Positions 40,332-48,474 of a stretch of DNA of 64,000 nt are shown piece after piece; positions within the stretch are counted from its first letter, which is position 1; every line of letters begins with the position of its first letter. Under the pieces are notes generated by a model that saw only the letters and a program-made list of their open reading frames with translations, was not told where the DNA came from and did not search any database. The position numbers and the translations under genes were made by a program. Source of the DNA: Sphaerisporangium sp039871875 (GTDB taxonomy: Bacteria > Actinomycetota > Actinomycetes > Streptosporangiales > Streptosporangiaceae); assembly GCF_039871875.1 (NCBI RefSeq), contig NZ_JBDPMD010000009.1, forward strand, positions 124,001 to 188,000. The letters are read 5' to 3'.

Positions 40332-40397
40332 TCGGCGCCGGGACGGCGGGACGTGGTACGGCGAATCCGGCGCCGCTGTACGGCGGGTCGCCCGGGG
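40332..40397 (+). repeat. Dispersed ~66-bp element, copy 2
   Basis: Begins TCGGCGCCGGGACGGCGGGA and includes GTACGGCGAATCCGGCGCCG, then GTACGGCGGGTC. It matches 22881-22946 in the same orientation and order apart from about 9 changes. It lies just after the 60-bp array. Confidence 0.75.
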
Positions 40398-40466
40398 GTG
40401 GGACGGCCGGCGTGTACGGGGTTCTGCGCCGGGTCCGCTCCCGCCTCACCGTCGTGGTGTCTTGAA

Positions 40467-40532
40467 CCGGCGCCGCGTCGGCGGGACGTGGTGCGGCGAA
40501 TCCGGCGCCGCTGTACGGCGGGTCACCTGGGG
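40467..40532 (+). repeat. Dispersed ~66-bp element, copy 3
   Basis: Begins CCGGCGCCGCGTCGGCGGGA, with GTGCGGCGAATCCGGCGCCG and GTACGGCGGGTCACC. It is 135 bases from copy 2 in the same orientation. Copies 2 and 3 are more alike to each other near their ends. Confidence 0.75.
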
Positions 40533-40546
40533 ACGGGGCGGTCGGG

Positions 40547-42049
40547 TCACAGTGCCGCGGTGAGGCTGCGGAGGGCCAGGCCGCCGCCGAGGACGACGAT
40601 CATCGTGGCGGTGCCGACGGGGGTGAGGCCGGCGATGCGGGCGGCCAGGCCCTGGCGGGCGGTGGCCAGGCGGTCCAGGCGGGACGCCAGCTTCACCAGG
40701 AGCAGGCCGGTCGCGGTCAGGGTGGCGGCCATGCCGGCGCCGTAGGCCACGACCAGGGCGACGCCGAACCATGTACGGCCGAGCGCCGCCGCCCCGAGCA
40801 GCACGATCAGCGCCGACGGGCTCGGCACCAGCCCTCCCGCGATCCCGAGCCCGAGCAACCCTGCCCGCCCCTGCGTCTCGTGGCCGTGGCCGTGGCCGTG
40901 GCCGTGCCCGTGTCCGTGTCCGTGTCCATGACCGTGTCCATGACCGTGTCCGTGTCCGTGTCCATGACCGTGTCCATGACCGTGTCCGTGTCCGTGTCCG
41001 TGGCCGTGGCCGTGTCCATGGCCGTGGGCCACAGGGTTTCTCCGGTTGCGCAGGGCCGAGATGAAGAGACGGGTGCCGATGACGGCGATGAGGACGCCGC
41101 TGGCGAGGCCCAGCCAGGACAGGACCGATTCCCCGGCCAGGGACGAGAACAGGCTGATCAGCAGGCCGACCACCAGCACGCCGGCGGTGTGGGTGGCCGT
41201 CACGGTGGCGCCCACGACGAACGCGTCCCTCGGCCGGCCGCGGCGGCCCGCAAGGTACGCGGCCATGATGGTCTTGCCGTGGCCGGGGATGAGCGCGTGG
41301 CCGGCACCGAGCACCACCGCGAGCAGTACGGCGAGCAGCCCGAGCGGCACCGTCAGGGTGGAGCCGCCGACCAGGCCGGTGAAGGTGCGGTCCAGCGCCG
41401 ACAGCGCGTCCCCGAGCGGCCCTGGCAGGCCGAGACCCCCCGCCGCGGAGAGCGCAGGACGGTCACTGCCGGAGGGAGCCGCCCCGGCCACACGCAGGGT
41501 GGCCGACCGCTGGTCCAGGGGATCGTTCAGCAGGTCCTCGGGATAGGCCCGCAGGACATCGGTCGAGCTGACGGCCGGCACGCCGGACGGCGCCAGACGC
41601 ACCCCGGAGCCCACAGCCGTGATCTCCCGCCAGCCCAGCTTGTCCCCGAGGAACGTGTCGGTGAACGACACCGTGGACCCCACCCGCGCCGGCGCGGACA
41701 GCGCGCAGGTCAGCCGCCCGGTGCGCAGGCCGCCCTGCCCCGGCAGGTACTCGAACGACGTCCCGCCGACCCGCCACGGCACCGCGACGCCGTCCACGGC
41801 GAGGCGTTGCGCGCGGGCGAGCTCGGAGCAGGTGGCCGCCGCGTACGCGGCCCGCTCGGCGTCCGACGCGGCACCGGAGCCGTCCGCGTCCACGAGCGGC
41901 GCGGCCTGAAGGGTGGGCAGCTCGGCGTAGTCGACCACCGCGGTGCCGCGTACCTGGTCCGGCCGTACCTCCAGCCCGTTGTGGTGGTTGACGGTGAAGT
42001 TGCCCATCGGGTGGAAGGCCACCACGGCGGCCAGAGCCAGGGCGATCAT
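40547..42049 (-). CDS. Nickel/cobalt transporter (NicO/RcnA-like) with His-Gly loop
   Basis: 500 residues. Signal peptide, then an outside domain of ~180 residues, followed by six to seven membrane segments. The NicO-type signature GHALIPGHGKTIMAAYLAG and the later PSPSALIVLLGAAALG are both present. Between segments lies a loop of about 24 consecutive His-Gly dipeptides that should bind nickel, cobalt or zinc. It is likely an exporter of the RcnA/NicO group rather than an importer. The start overlaps the TPR gene stop. Repeated in other actinomycetes as the third gene after DUF4331 and TPR proteins. Confidence 0.85.
   Translation of the reverse strand: MIALALAAVVAFHPMGNFTVNHHNGLEVRPDQVRGTAVVDYAELPTLQAAPLVDADGSGAASDAERAAYAAATCSELARAQRLAVDGVAVPWRVGGTSFEYLPGQGGLRTGRLTCALSAPARVGSTVSFTDTFLGDKLGWREITAVGSGVRLAPSGVPAVSSTDVLRAYPEDLLNDPLDQRSATLRVAGAAPSGSDRPALSAAGGLGLPGPLGDALSALDRTFTGLVGGSTLTVPLGLLAVLLAVVLGAGHALIPGHGKTIMAAYLAGRRGRPRDAFVVGATVTATHTAGVLVVGLLISLFSSLAGESVLSWLGLASGVLIAVIGTRLFISALRNRRNPVAHGHGHGHGHGHGHGHGHGHGHGHGHGHGHGHGHGHGHGHGHGHGHGHGHETQGRAGLLGLGIAGGLVPSPSALIVLLGAAALGRTWFGVALVVAYGAGMAATLTATGLLLVKLASRLDRLATARQGLAARIAGLTPVGTATMIVVLGGGLALRSLTAAL
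40880..41024 (+). repeat. Hexanucleotide repeat coding (His-Gly)24
   Basis: About 24 tandem hexamers of GTGTCC, GTGGCC or ATGACC type (plus strand) encode the His-Gly loop of the transporter on the minus strand. Codon variants alternate in blocks (ATGACC appears four times in two pairs), a mark of block duplication. Copy number may vary between strains. Confidence 0.9.
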
Positions 42050-43365
42050 GTGAACCTCGCCAGAGAGGGGAGTGCCGGATCGAATCGGGGGTTGTACTCG
42101 GTGGCCAGGGACGAGAACAGGTTCGCGTCACGCCCGGACGCCTTCTCGATGACCCCCCGGTGGTGGGCGATCAGCGCGTTGCGCCACCCGAGCGCCGTCG
42201 CCTCGCGCGTGTACGGCAGGGCCTCGCGGGACCGGCCCGCCTTGTGCAGCGCCCAGGCCAGCGCGTCCGCGGCCACCATGTTGGGGTTGCGCGCGTACTC
42301 GGCCTTCGCGTGCCGCACCGCGGCGTCGGGCGAACCGTGGTCGGCCTCGAACTCGGCCCACGTGATGTCGTCGCGCACACCGTTGGCGGCCATGAGGTCC
42401 TTCTGCGCGCGCAGCACCGCCCACTGCGGGGACGGGTCGCGCCCGAGTTTCCGCACCACCTCGCCGTACTCGACGACGTACTGCGCCAGCGGCAGCCGCC
42501 CCACCACCTCCGCGTACCCGGCGGCGGCGCGCTCCAGGTCGCCGCCGAGGGCGGCGGCGCGGGCGAGCCCGGCCCGGGCGGGCAGGAAGCCGGGTGACGC
42601 GCGCAGCGCCTCGCCGTAGGCCCGCTCCGCGGCACCGAGGTCGCCCGCGCGCAGCGCCAGCTCGCCGAGGTAGTACCGGCAGTAGGCGCGGTCCTCGGAG
42701 GTGAAGGCGTCGTCGAGGGCCGCCTCCATCAGCATGCGGGCCCTGGCGGTGTCGCCGCGCAGCTCGGCGTCGTAGGAGGCGCGGGTGAAGGACGACACGC
42801 CGGGCCGCAGCTCCGTCATGCGGCGCACGGCCCTGGTCGCCTCGGCGTAGTCGCCGAGCTGGGTGGAGGAGTCGGCGAGCACGCCGTACGCGGCGGCGCC
42901 GTAGGGGTTGGCCTCGGTGGCGCGGCGGGCCAGACGCGCCGCCTCGGCGAACTCGTGACGCCCGGCGGCGAGCGCGGCCCGGCCGGTCAGCACGGCGAAG
43001 TCCCCGGGGGCCAGGCGGGCCGCCCGGCCGAGCGCCTGCTCGGCCTTGGTGTAGTAGGCAGGGTCGGCCGTGATCCGGGCCTGCTGGACGTACGCCGTGC
43101 CGAGCGCCGCCCACGCCTGGTGGTCGCCGGGCAGGCGCCGCAGCCGGTCCTGCAGGGCCTTCACCGACCCGGGGCCGCCGGCCGGTCCGTACACCCCCGC
43201 CCCGGCCGCGGGGACGGCGGCGGTCGTGGTGGTGAGCACGGGCCGCGGCTCGGAGGCGGGAAGGAAGGTGGCCCCGGCGGTGACGGCCACCGCGACGGCG
43301 AGCACGCCCGCCACGGTGCCGGCGACGGTCCGGGCCCGGCTTCGCGGGCGCAGGGTGTCGCGCAT
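42046..43365 (-). CDS. Lipid-free secreted or anchored TPR protein
   Basis: 439 residues. N-terminal signal or anchor (TVAGTVAGVLAVAVAVTAGATFL) then at least six TPR-like repeats from about residue 70 (AWAALGTAYVQQARI, YYTKAEQALGRAARLAPGD, AAYGVLADSSTQLGDYAEA, and more). TPR arrays bind partner proteins. It lies 89 bases after the DUF4331 gene and overlaps the transporter start. The three probably act together at the envelope; the ligand is unknown. GGAGA precedes the ATG. Confidence 0.82.
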   Translation of the reverse strand: MRDTLRPRSRARTVAGTVAGVLAVAVAVTAGATFLPASEPRPVLTTTTAAVPAAGAGVYGPAGGPGSVKALQDRLRRLPGDHQAWAALGTAYVQQARITADPAYYTKAEQALGRAARLAPGDFAVLTGRAALAAGRHEFAEAARLARRATEANPYGAAAYGVLADSSTQLGDYAEATRAVRRMTELRPGVSSFTRASYDAELRGDTARARMLMEAALDDAFTSEDRAYCRYYLGELALRAGDLGAAERAYGEALRASPGFLPARAGLARAAALGGDLERAAAGYAEVVGRLPLAQYVVEYGEVVRKLGRDPSPQWAVLRAQKDLMAANGVRDDITWAEFEADHGSPDAAVRHAKAEYARNPNMVAADALAWALHKAGRSREALPYTREATALGWRNALIAHHRGVIEKASGRDANLFSSLATEYNPRFDPALPSLARFT

Positions 43366-43454
43366 GGTGAACTCTCCTGAGGGTTCCCGGTACGAGGGGT
43401 GCGTCGGGCCGGCTCCCGCCACGCTGCCGGCGGGAGCCGGGGACCGAGGGGCGG

Positions 43455-44846
43455 TCAGCGCGTGTTGACGGCGGCCGCGCTGGGGAGCGGGATGTACGGG
43501 AACGTGGTCTGGAACGGCCGGTCGTTGGCGTCCACCTTGTCGCCGGCGGCGAGGGCGTCGACCAGCTTGCCGGTGCGCGCGGCGCCTTCCATGACCTGCA
43601 ACGCGATGTCCACCACGTCGTCACCGAGGCGGCGGCCGTTGGGGAAGCCCTGCGCGTCGCCGGCGAGCAGGCCGAGGCGGTTGGGCTTCGGCTCCACCGG
43701 GACGGACATGTTGAGGCGCAGCATCTCCGAGGGGCGGAACGTCTTGGGGTCGACGTCCTTGTTCAGGATCTGCGAGTTCAGGTCCGCCTTGATCGGGCCG
43801 TTGGCCTTGGCGATGCCGGTGAGGAAGATCTGCACCAGGTCGTCACGCGGCGTCTTCGGCGCGGGGATCTTGTAGATGCCCTCGATCAGCTTGGGCAGTT
43901 CGGGCTCGGTGACCCTCTTGACCACCGCGGGGATGCCGGCGTCCTTGTCCGGGCTGAGGGAGTTGAAGGCGTCCTTGAGCCCGGCGGGCACGACGACCTC
44001 GTTGACCAGCGGCTGGCCGAGGCGCGACACCTGCTTGTAGCCGTCCGGGCTCCACTTCTCGGTGGTGGCCCACACGCCGATGACGGGGTTGCGCTTGGCG
44101 TCGCCCTTGACCGCCAGGTCGTTCTTCGGCACCTGGATGGCGACGCTGTGCACGTTGTAGCCCTTGGTGGTGTCCTGGCCGACCTCGGACAGGTCGCCGC
44201 CGTACAGCAGGTCGAACACCCGCAGGTCGAGGAAGAACGCCTCGTCGGCCTGGCCGGCGAAGGTCACGCCGCCGCCGGGGAGCTTGCGCAGCGACTGGCC
44301 GCGCAGCTTGGCGTAGTCGGGCATCGAGGCGGGGCCGACGTTGCTCGGCGCCACGACACCGTCCTTGACGATCGTCGTCCAGCCGTGCTTGGCGTCGTAC
44401 TTCTTCAGGGTGTAGCGCTGGCGGTACAGCAGGTTCGGGTCGTCGAGCGAGGTGACCGGCCCGTTGTTGTAGAGGAAAGTGCTGTTGCCGCGCTTGTCCT
44501 CGTCGCGGAACGTCCACTGGTAGGTGATGTCCGGGCGGCCGTTGCCGTTGTTGTCGATCTTGATATTGTAGCGCGACTTGGTGTCGAAGGTGTAGAAGTT
44601 CGGGCCGCCGACCGGCTCCTCGAACGGGATCCAGTTGGCGATGAGGGTGACGGTGTCGGGCTTGTCCGGGCTGACGAAGGCGTACAGGTCGGTGTTGTCG
44701 TTGCGCGGGTCGCCGGCGATCATCGGCGCCTCGCGGTGGGAGGAGGCGCCGCCGGGCTCGGGGCGCAGCACGGCGAAGGAGGAGGCCGACAGGGCCCCCA
44801 CGGCCGCAAGCACGATCAGGGATCGCCGGTTGATCCGGAGTTCCAT
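43455..44846 (-). CDS. DUF4331 secreted protein
   Basis: 463 residues. Signal peptide around residues 1-34, then SSHREAPMIAGDPRNDNTDLYAF, the DUF4331 signature with Asp and Asn residues likely to bind calcium. An IDNNGNGRPDI stretch near 100 resembles a calcium loop. Function unknown. Consistently encoded before TPR and nickel transporter genes in actinomycetes, which hints at a metal-related envelope role. Confidence 0.88.
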   Translation of the reverse strand: MELRINRRSLIVLAAVGALSASSFAVLRPEPGGASSHREAPMIAGDPRNDNTDLYAFVSPDKPDTVTLIANWIPFEEPVGGPNFYTFDTKSRYNIKIDNNGNGRPDITYQWTFRDEDKRGNSTFLYNNGPVTSLDDPNLLYRQRYTLKKYDAKHGWTTIVKDGVVAPSNVGPASMPDYAKLRGQSLRKLPGGGVTFAGQADEAFFLDLRVFDLLYGGDLSEVGQDTTKGYNVHSVAIQVPKNDLAVKGDAKRNPVIGVWATTEKWSPDGYKQVSRLGQPLVNEVVVPAGLKDAFNSLSPDKDAGIPAVVKRVTEPELPKLIEGIYKIPAPKTPRDDLVQIFLTGIAKANGPIKADLNSQILNKDVDPKTFRPSEMLRLNMSVPVEPKPNRLGLLAGDAQGFPNGRRLGDDVVDIALQVMEGAARTGKLVDALAAGDKVDANDRPFQTTFPYIPLPSAAAVNTR

Positions 44847-44929
44847 CTCGCTCGGGTCCTTTCGGGCCGCCGGTCGCCATGCGACCGGGCGTTGTTCGGG
44901 AGTGGGAGAGGTCCGGCCGGGATCCTCAC

Positions 44930-44943
44930 CCGCGTATACGCGG
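44930..44943. promoter_or_regulatory. 14-bp perfect palindrome upstream of DUF4331 gene
   Basis: CCGCGTATACGCGG is a perfect palindrome 84 bases before the DUF4331 start. A second inverted repeat, CGATCGGA/TCCGATCG (44952-44959 with 44982-44989), follows. Both are candidate binding sites for a regulator of the DUF4331-TPR-transporter cassette. Confidence 0.4.
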
Positions 44944-45048
44944 CCGTGGCGCGATCGGATTGGTGGGTTCTCCGAAGAAGTTCCGATCGGTTGTCCGCGT
45001 GTACGTCCCCGCCCGGCCGCGGCGGCCGGTGGTACGAAAGGGCCGGGC

Positions 45049-45807
45049 TCAGCCGGCGAGGCGGCGCATGGACGTCACCGACCACCAGACGGTGATCACG
45101 GCGAGGGCCGCCATGAGCCCGAACGACAAGGGGATCGAGCCGTCGGAGAGGTTGCCGTCGAACAGGGCCCTGCCCGCCTCGACCGCGTGGTAGAGGGGGT
45201 TGAACTTGGCGACGACCTGCATCCACTGCGGCGCCAGCGAGATGGGCAGCAGGATGCCGGTCAGCAGGATCAGCGGCAGCGCGAAGAACTGCAGGATCTG
45301 CGACATGCCGTTCTCGTCGCGCAGCGCGAGCGCGAGGCCGTACGACAGGCCGGAGGCGAACAGGCCGGTCACCGCCATCAGGCCGATGAACGCGGCGAGG
45401 CCGGGCAGGCTCGGGCGCATGCCCATCAGCAGGCCGATCGCCACGATGAGCAGCGCCTGGACCACCAAGATGATCATGTCGCGCACGGTGCGGCCGAGCA
45501 CGATGGCCGGGCGGCTGACCGGGCTCACGGCGAGCCGCTCCAGGACGCCGCTGCGGATCTCCATGATCATGCCGAAGCCCACGAACAGCGAGCCGAACAA
45601 CGCGATCATGATCATCATGCCGGGGGTGAACTGCTTCAGCGTCTCGGCCTCCGGCACACCCGGTGTGAGCTTCGCCAGCAGCGGGGCGAACATCAGCATG
45701 TACAGCAGCGGCTGCAGGATGCCGAACAACGGCCATACGGGATTGCGCGCGGTGTTCCTGAGCTCGTAGCCGAGGAAGAGCGCGGTGTGCTTCACCACAT
45801 TGGGCAC
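45049..45807 (-). CDS. ABC-2 type transporter permease (DrrB-like)
   Basis: 252 residues with six membrane segments, of the ABC-2 family. Blocks of DrrB-type permeases are visible (RNPVWPLFGILQPLLYMLMF, VLERLAVSPVSR). With the ATPase upstream it forms an exporter of hydrophobic drugs or lipids. GGAGAAC precedes a GTG start. 43 bases after the ATPase gene. Confidence 0.92.
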   Translation of the reverse strand: MPNVVKHTALFLGYELRNTARNPVWPLFGILQPLLYMLMFAPLLAKLTPGVPEAETLKQFTPGMMIMIALFGSLFVGFGMIMEIRSGVLERLAVSPVSRPAIVLGRTVRDMIILVVQALLIVAIGLLMGMRPSLPGLAAFIGLMAVTGLFASGLSYGLALALRDENGMSQILQFFALPLILLTGILLPISLAPQWMQVVAKFNPLYHAVEAGRALFDGNLSDGSIPLSFGLMAALAVITVWWSVTSMRRLAG

Positions 45808-45850
45808 AGGGGGTTCTCCAAGTCGATGGGGCCGCGGTACGGCGGCGGGT

Positions 45851-46846
45851 TCAGGCGGCGTCCCTGAGGGAGCGGCCGGTCTTGTGCAGGAAGACGTCGT
45901 CGAGGGTGGCGCGGTCGAGGGCGATCGAGCGGATGACGACGCCGCCCTCCGCCAGCACGCGCAGCAGGCCGGGCAGGGCGTGCTCGCCGTCGTCCAGGTA
46001 GACGCGCAGCACGTCGCCGTCCGCCCGGACCTCCTTGGTGTACGGCTGGGCCTCCAGCAGCTTGCTCACCTCGGACGGCACGCTCTCGGTCACGTCGGCC
46101 GGGGTCGTGGCGTCGCCGGTCCCGACCCGCAGCGTCACCACGTCGCTCGCCACCTCGCGCTTGAGCGTGGCGGGGGTGCCCTCGGCGACGATCACGCCGT
46201 GGTCCACGATGGCGAGGCGGTCGCACAGGGCGTCGGCCTCGTCGAGGTAGTGGGTGGACAGCAGCACGCTGGTGCCCTCCCTGCGCAGCAGCCGGATCTG
46301 GTCCCACAGGTTGGCGCGGTTCTGCGGGTCGAGGCCGGTGGTCGGCTCGTCCAGGAACAGCAGCGGCGGCTGGTGCACCAGGCCGAGCGCGATGGCGACG
46401 CGGCGCTTCTGCCCGCCGGACAGCGTGCGTCCCGGGCGGTCGGCGAACTCGGTGAGGTCGAACGCCGTCAGCATCGCGTCGACCCGCTCGGCGGCCTGCG
46501 CCCTGCCGAGGCCGTTGACGCGGGCGGCGAGCATGAGGTTGGCCCGTGCGCCGTTGTTGTCGTCCACCCCGCCCGCCTGGCTGACGTAGCCGATGCGGCG
46601 GCGGATCTGGTACGCCTCCTTGATCAGGTCATGCCCGGCGACCCTGGCGGTGCCGCTGGTGGGGGCGATGAGCGTGGACAACATGCGCATCGTGGTGGTC
46701 TTCCCGGCGCCGTTGGGGCCGAGCACGCCGAAGATCTCTCCGGTCTCGACGCTGAGGTCGATGCCCTTGACGGCCTCGACCGTCTGCGTTCCCTTGCGGT
46801 TTCGCGTGGTGAACGTTTTCTTCAGGCCTTCCGCGGCAATGATCAC
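45851..46846 (-). CDS. ABC transporter ATP-binding protein (DrrA-like)
   Basis: 331 residues from a GTG at 46846, chosen because GAGAGGAAG lies 4 bases upstream; a TTG at 46903 would add 19 unconserved residues. Walker A GPNGAGKTT, signature TLSGGQKRR, Walker B LLFLDEPTTGLDP, switch STHYLDEA. The C-terminal TLDDVFLHKTGRSL tail is that of daunorubicin-resistance-type ATPases. It follows a PadR gene by 70 bases and precedes the DrrB-like permease. Confidence 0.94.
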   Translation of the reverse strand: MIIAAEGLKKTFTTRNRKGTQTVEAVKGIDLSVETGEIFGVLGPNGAGKTTTMRMLSTLIAPTSGTARVAGHDLIKEAYQIRRRIGYVSQAGGVDDNNGARANLMLAARVNGLGRAQAAERVDAMLTAFDLTEFADRPGRTLSGGQKRRVAIALGLVHQPPLLFLDEPTTGLDPQNRANLWDQIRLLRREGTSVLLSTHYLDEADALCDRLAIVDHGVIVAEGTPATLKREVASDVVTLRVGTGDATTPADVTESVPSEVSKLLEAQPYTKEVRADGDVLRVYLDDGEHALPGLLRVLAEGGVVIRSIALDRATLDDVFLHKTGRSLRDAA

Positions 46847-46915
46847 ATTTCTTCCTCTCGTGTCAGCGGTCGATTCTTGGCCCTCGGGTAGGTGGAGGGT
46901 CAACCGATTTAGCGC

Positions 46916-47446
46916 TCAGGGGAGCTCGCCCTCGGCGAGCTTCCCGATGGCCTGCTCGACCCATTCGAGCTGCGCGCGGACGTGCAGGCCGGACAGGATC
47001 ACGGTCTCGCCGACGTGCCGCGGGGCCCCGTGGTCCCGCTTTCCGGCGAGCCCCCGCTCGTACATGAGGAGCTCGGCGCGGAGCCGGTCCCGGCGGGCCG
47101 TCAGCGCCGCCGCGAGGTCCTCGCCCGGCATGCGGTCCATGAAGGTGAGGGCGACCAGGAACGGGTCGACGATCGGTTTGTGGTCCCACCAGAAGTCGTT
47201 GAGCAGGCGCGCGAACTCCCGGCGGCCGGCGTCGGTGACGGCGTACACGGTCTGGCCGCCCTTGCCGCTCTCCACGACGTCCAGCAGGCCTTCCTTCGCC
47301 ATCTGGGCGAGGCCGTGGTAGATCGAGCCGAACGCGACGCTGGCCCAGCGGTCGGCGCCCCACAGCTCAAGGGTCTGCCGCACCTTGTAGCCGTGCATGG
47401 GGCCGTCCAGCAGGACGCCGAGGAGAAGGGTTCGCGTGGCGGACAT
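46916..47446 (-). CDS. PadR-family transcriptional regulator
   Basis: 176 residues. N-terminal winged helix (LLLGVLLDGPMHGYKVRQTLE, then VAFGSIYHGLAQMAKEGLL and the wing VESGKGGQTVYAVTDAG), with a helical dimerisation C-terminus typical of PadR subfamily 1. It is the first gene of a padR-drrA-drrB-like set and probably represses it until a drug binds. The operator lies directly before the start. Confidence 0.93.
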   Translation of the reverse strand: MSATRTLLLGVLLDGPMHGYKVRQTLELWGADRWASVAFGSIYHGLAQMAKEGLLDVVESGKGGQTVYAVTDAGRREFARLLNDFWWDHKPIVDPFLVALTFMDRMPGEDLAAALTARRDRLRAELLMYERGLAGKRDHGAPRHVGETVILSGLHVRAQLEWVEQAIGKLAEGELP

Positions 47447-47447
47447 G

Positions 47448-47473
47448 ACTCAAGTTTATATACAAATTTGAGT
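47448..47473. promoter_or_regulatory. PadR-type operator overlapping divergent promoters
   Basis: ACTCAAGTTT and its near-complement CAAATTTGAGT face each other around TATATA, about 10 of 12 positions matching per half. The site begins two bases from the padR ATG and covers -10-like TATAAA. It probably mediates autorepression and may also affect the SDR gene at 47522. Confidence 0.6.
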
Positions 47474-47508
47474 AGTGCGACGCTCCGCCGCCTCGGTCTT
47501 CCGGCCTC

Positions 47509-47514
47509 TAAGGT
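47509..47514 (+). promoter_or_regulatory. -10 element for leaderless SDR transcript
   Basis: TAAGGT ends 7 bases before the ATG at 47522. No better Shine-Dalgarno is seen, although GAGAAG lies between. Confidence 0.4.
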
Positions 47515-47521
47515 GAGAAGC

Positions 47522-48217
47522 ATGGCCGGACGACCCATCGCTCTGATCACCGGAGGCTCGCGCGGCGTGGGGGCGGCGATCGCCCGGGCCCTCGCCCCGG
47601 AGTACGACCTGCTGCTCGGGGGGCGCGAGAGCACGGCGCTCCAGCAGATCTGCGGCGAGCTCGGCGCCCGGCCCTGGCCGGTGGAGCTGACCGACGAGCG
47701 GGCCGTCGCCGAGGCCGCGGCCGAGGTGGAGCGGCTCGACGTGCTGGTGCACAACGCGGGTGTGGCGCGGCTGGGCACGGTCGCCGAGCTGCCGGTGTCC
47801 GCCTGGCGTGACACCTTCGAGGTGAACGTCACCGCCGTGGCCGTGCTCACCCGGCGCCTGCTGCCCGCGCTGCGCGCCGCACGCGGGCACGTCGTGATGA
47901 TCAACTCCGGCATGGGACGGCGCGCCGGGGCCGGCTGGGGCGCGTACGCGGCGAGCAAGTTCGCGCTGCGGGCCCTGGCCGACACGCTGCGGCTCGAGGA
48001 GGCCGGCAACGGCCTGCGCGTCACCACCGTGTACCCCGGCCGGATCGACACCGAGATGCAGCGCTCCGTGCGCGAGCAGGAGGGCGGGGAGTACGAGCCC
48101 GCCAAGTACCTCGTCCCCGAGTCGGTGGCCCGCGCCGTGGTGGCCGCACTCGGAGCCGGCGAGGACGCCCACGTCACCGAGATCGTCGTCCGCCCCGCGG
48201 CCGGCCCTCTCGCCTGA
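47522..48217 (+). CDS. Short-chain dehydrogenase/reductase
   Basis: 231 residues. TGGSRGVG cofactor motif, NAG at residue 78, catalytic Ser in MINSGMG and Tyr-x-x-x-Lys in YAASK. The set of features is that of classical SDRs; substrate unknown. Divergent from padR, with the PadR operator in the shared space. Confidence 0.88.
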   Translation: MAGRPIALITGGSRGVGAAIARALAPEYDLLLGGRESTALQQICGELGARPWPVELTDERAVAEAAAEVERLDVLVHNAGVARLGTVAELPVSAWRDTFEVNVTAVAVLTRRLLPALRAARGHVVMINSGMGRRAGAGWGAYAASKFALRALADTLRLEEAGNGLRVTTVYPGRIDTEMQRSVREQEGGEYEPAKYLVPESVARAVVAALGAGEDAHVTEIVVRPAAGPLA

Positions 48218-48474
48218 TTCCCTGATCCGCCTGATTACGGGTCGCCTATTTTGTAGTGCTTTGCCAGGTTTTTTCGGCGCATACCCAGCCGATTGGCGGA
48301 CCCGGCTCATCCCTGAGGAGGACACCGGAAACCGTTCTCCGGTCCTATCTCTTTAGGGAATCTTTGCCGTGAACTGTTCGTTGTTGGGGGCAAGCAGGGG
48401 GAGAGCGGGGTGCCGCGACGCGGAACCCGCTCCACCCGCTCAATACGGCGGGCGGCGAGACGAGGTGCCATCGC

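Noticed and set aside
40086..40745. Repeat protein encoded by the 60-bp units
   Set aside because: All frames are equally open; the frame runs into the dispersed elements and the 3' end of the transporter gene antisense; no promoter or ribosome-binding site.
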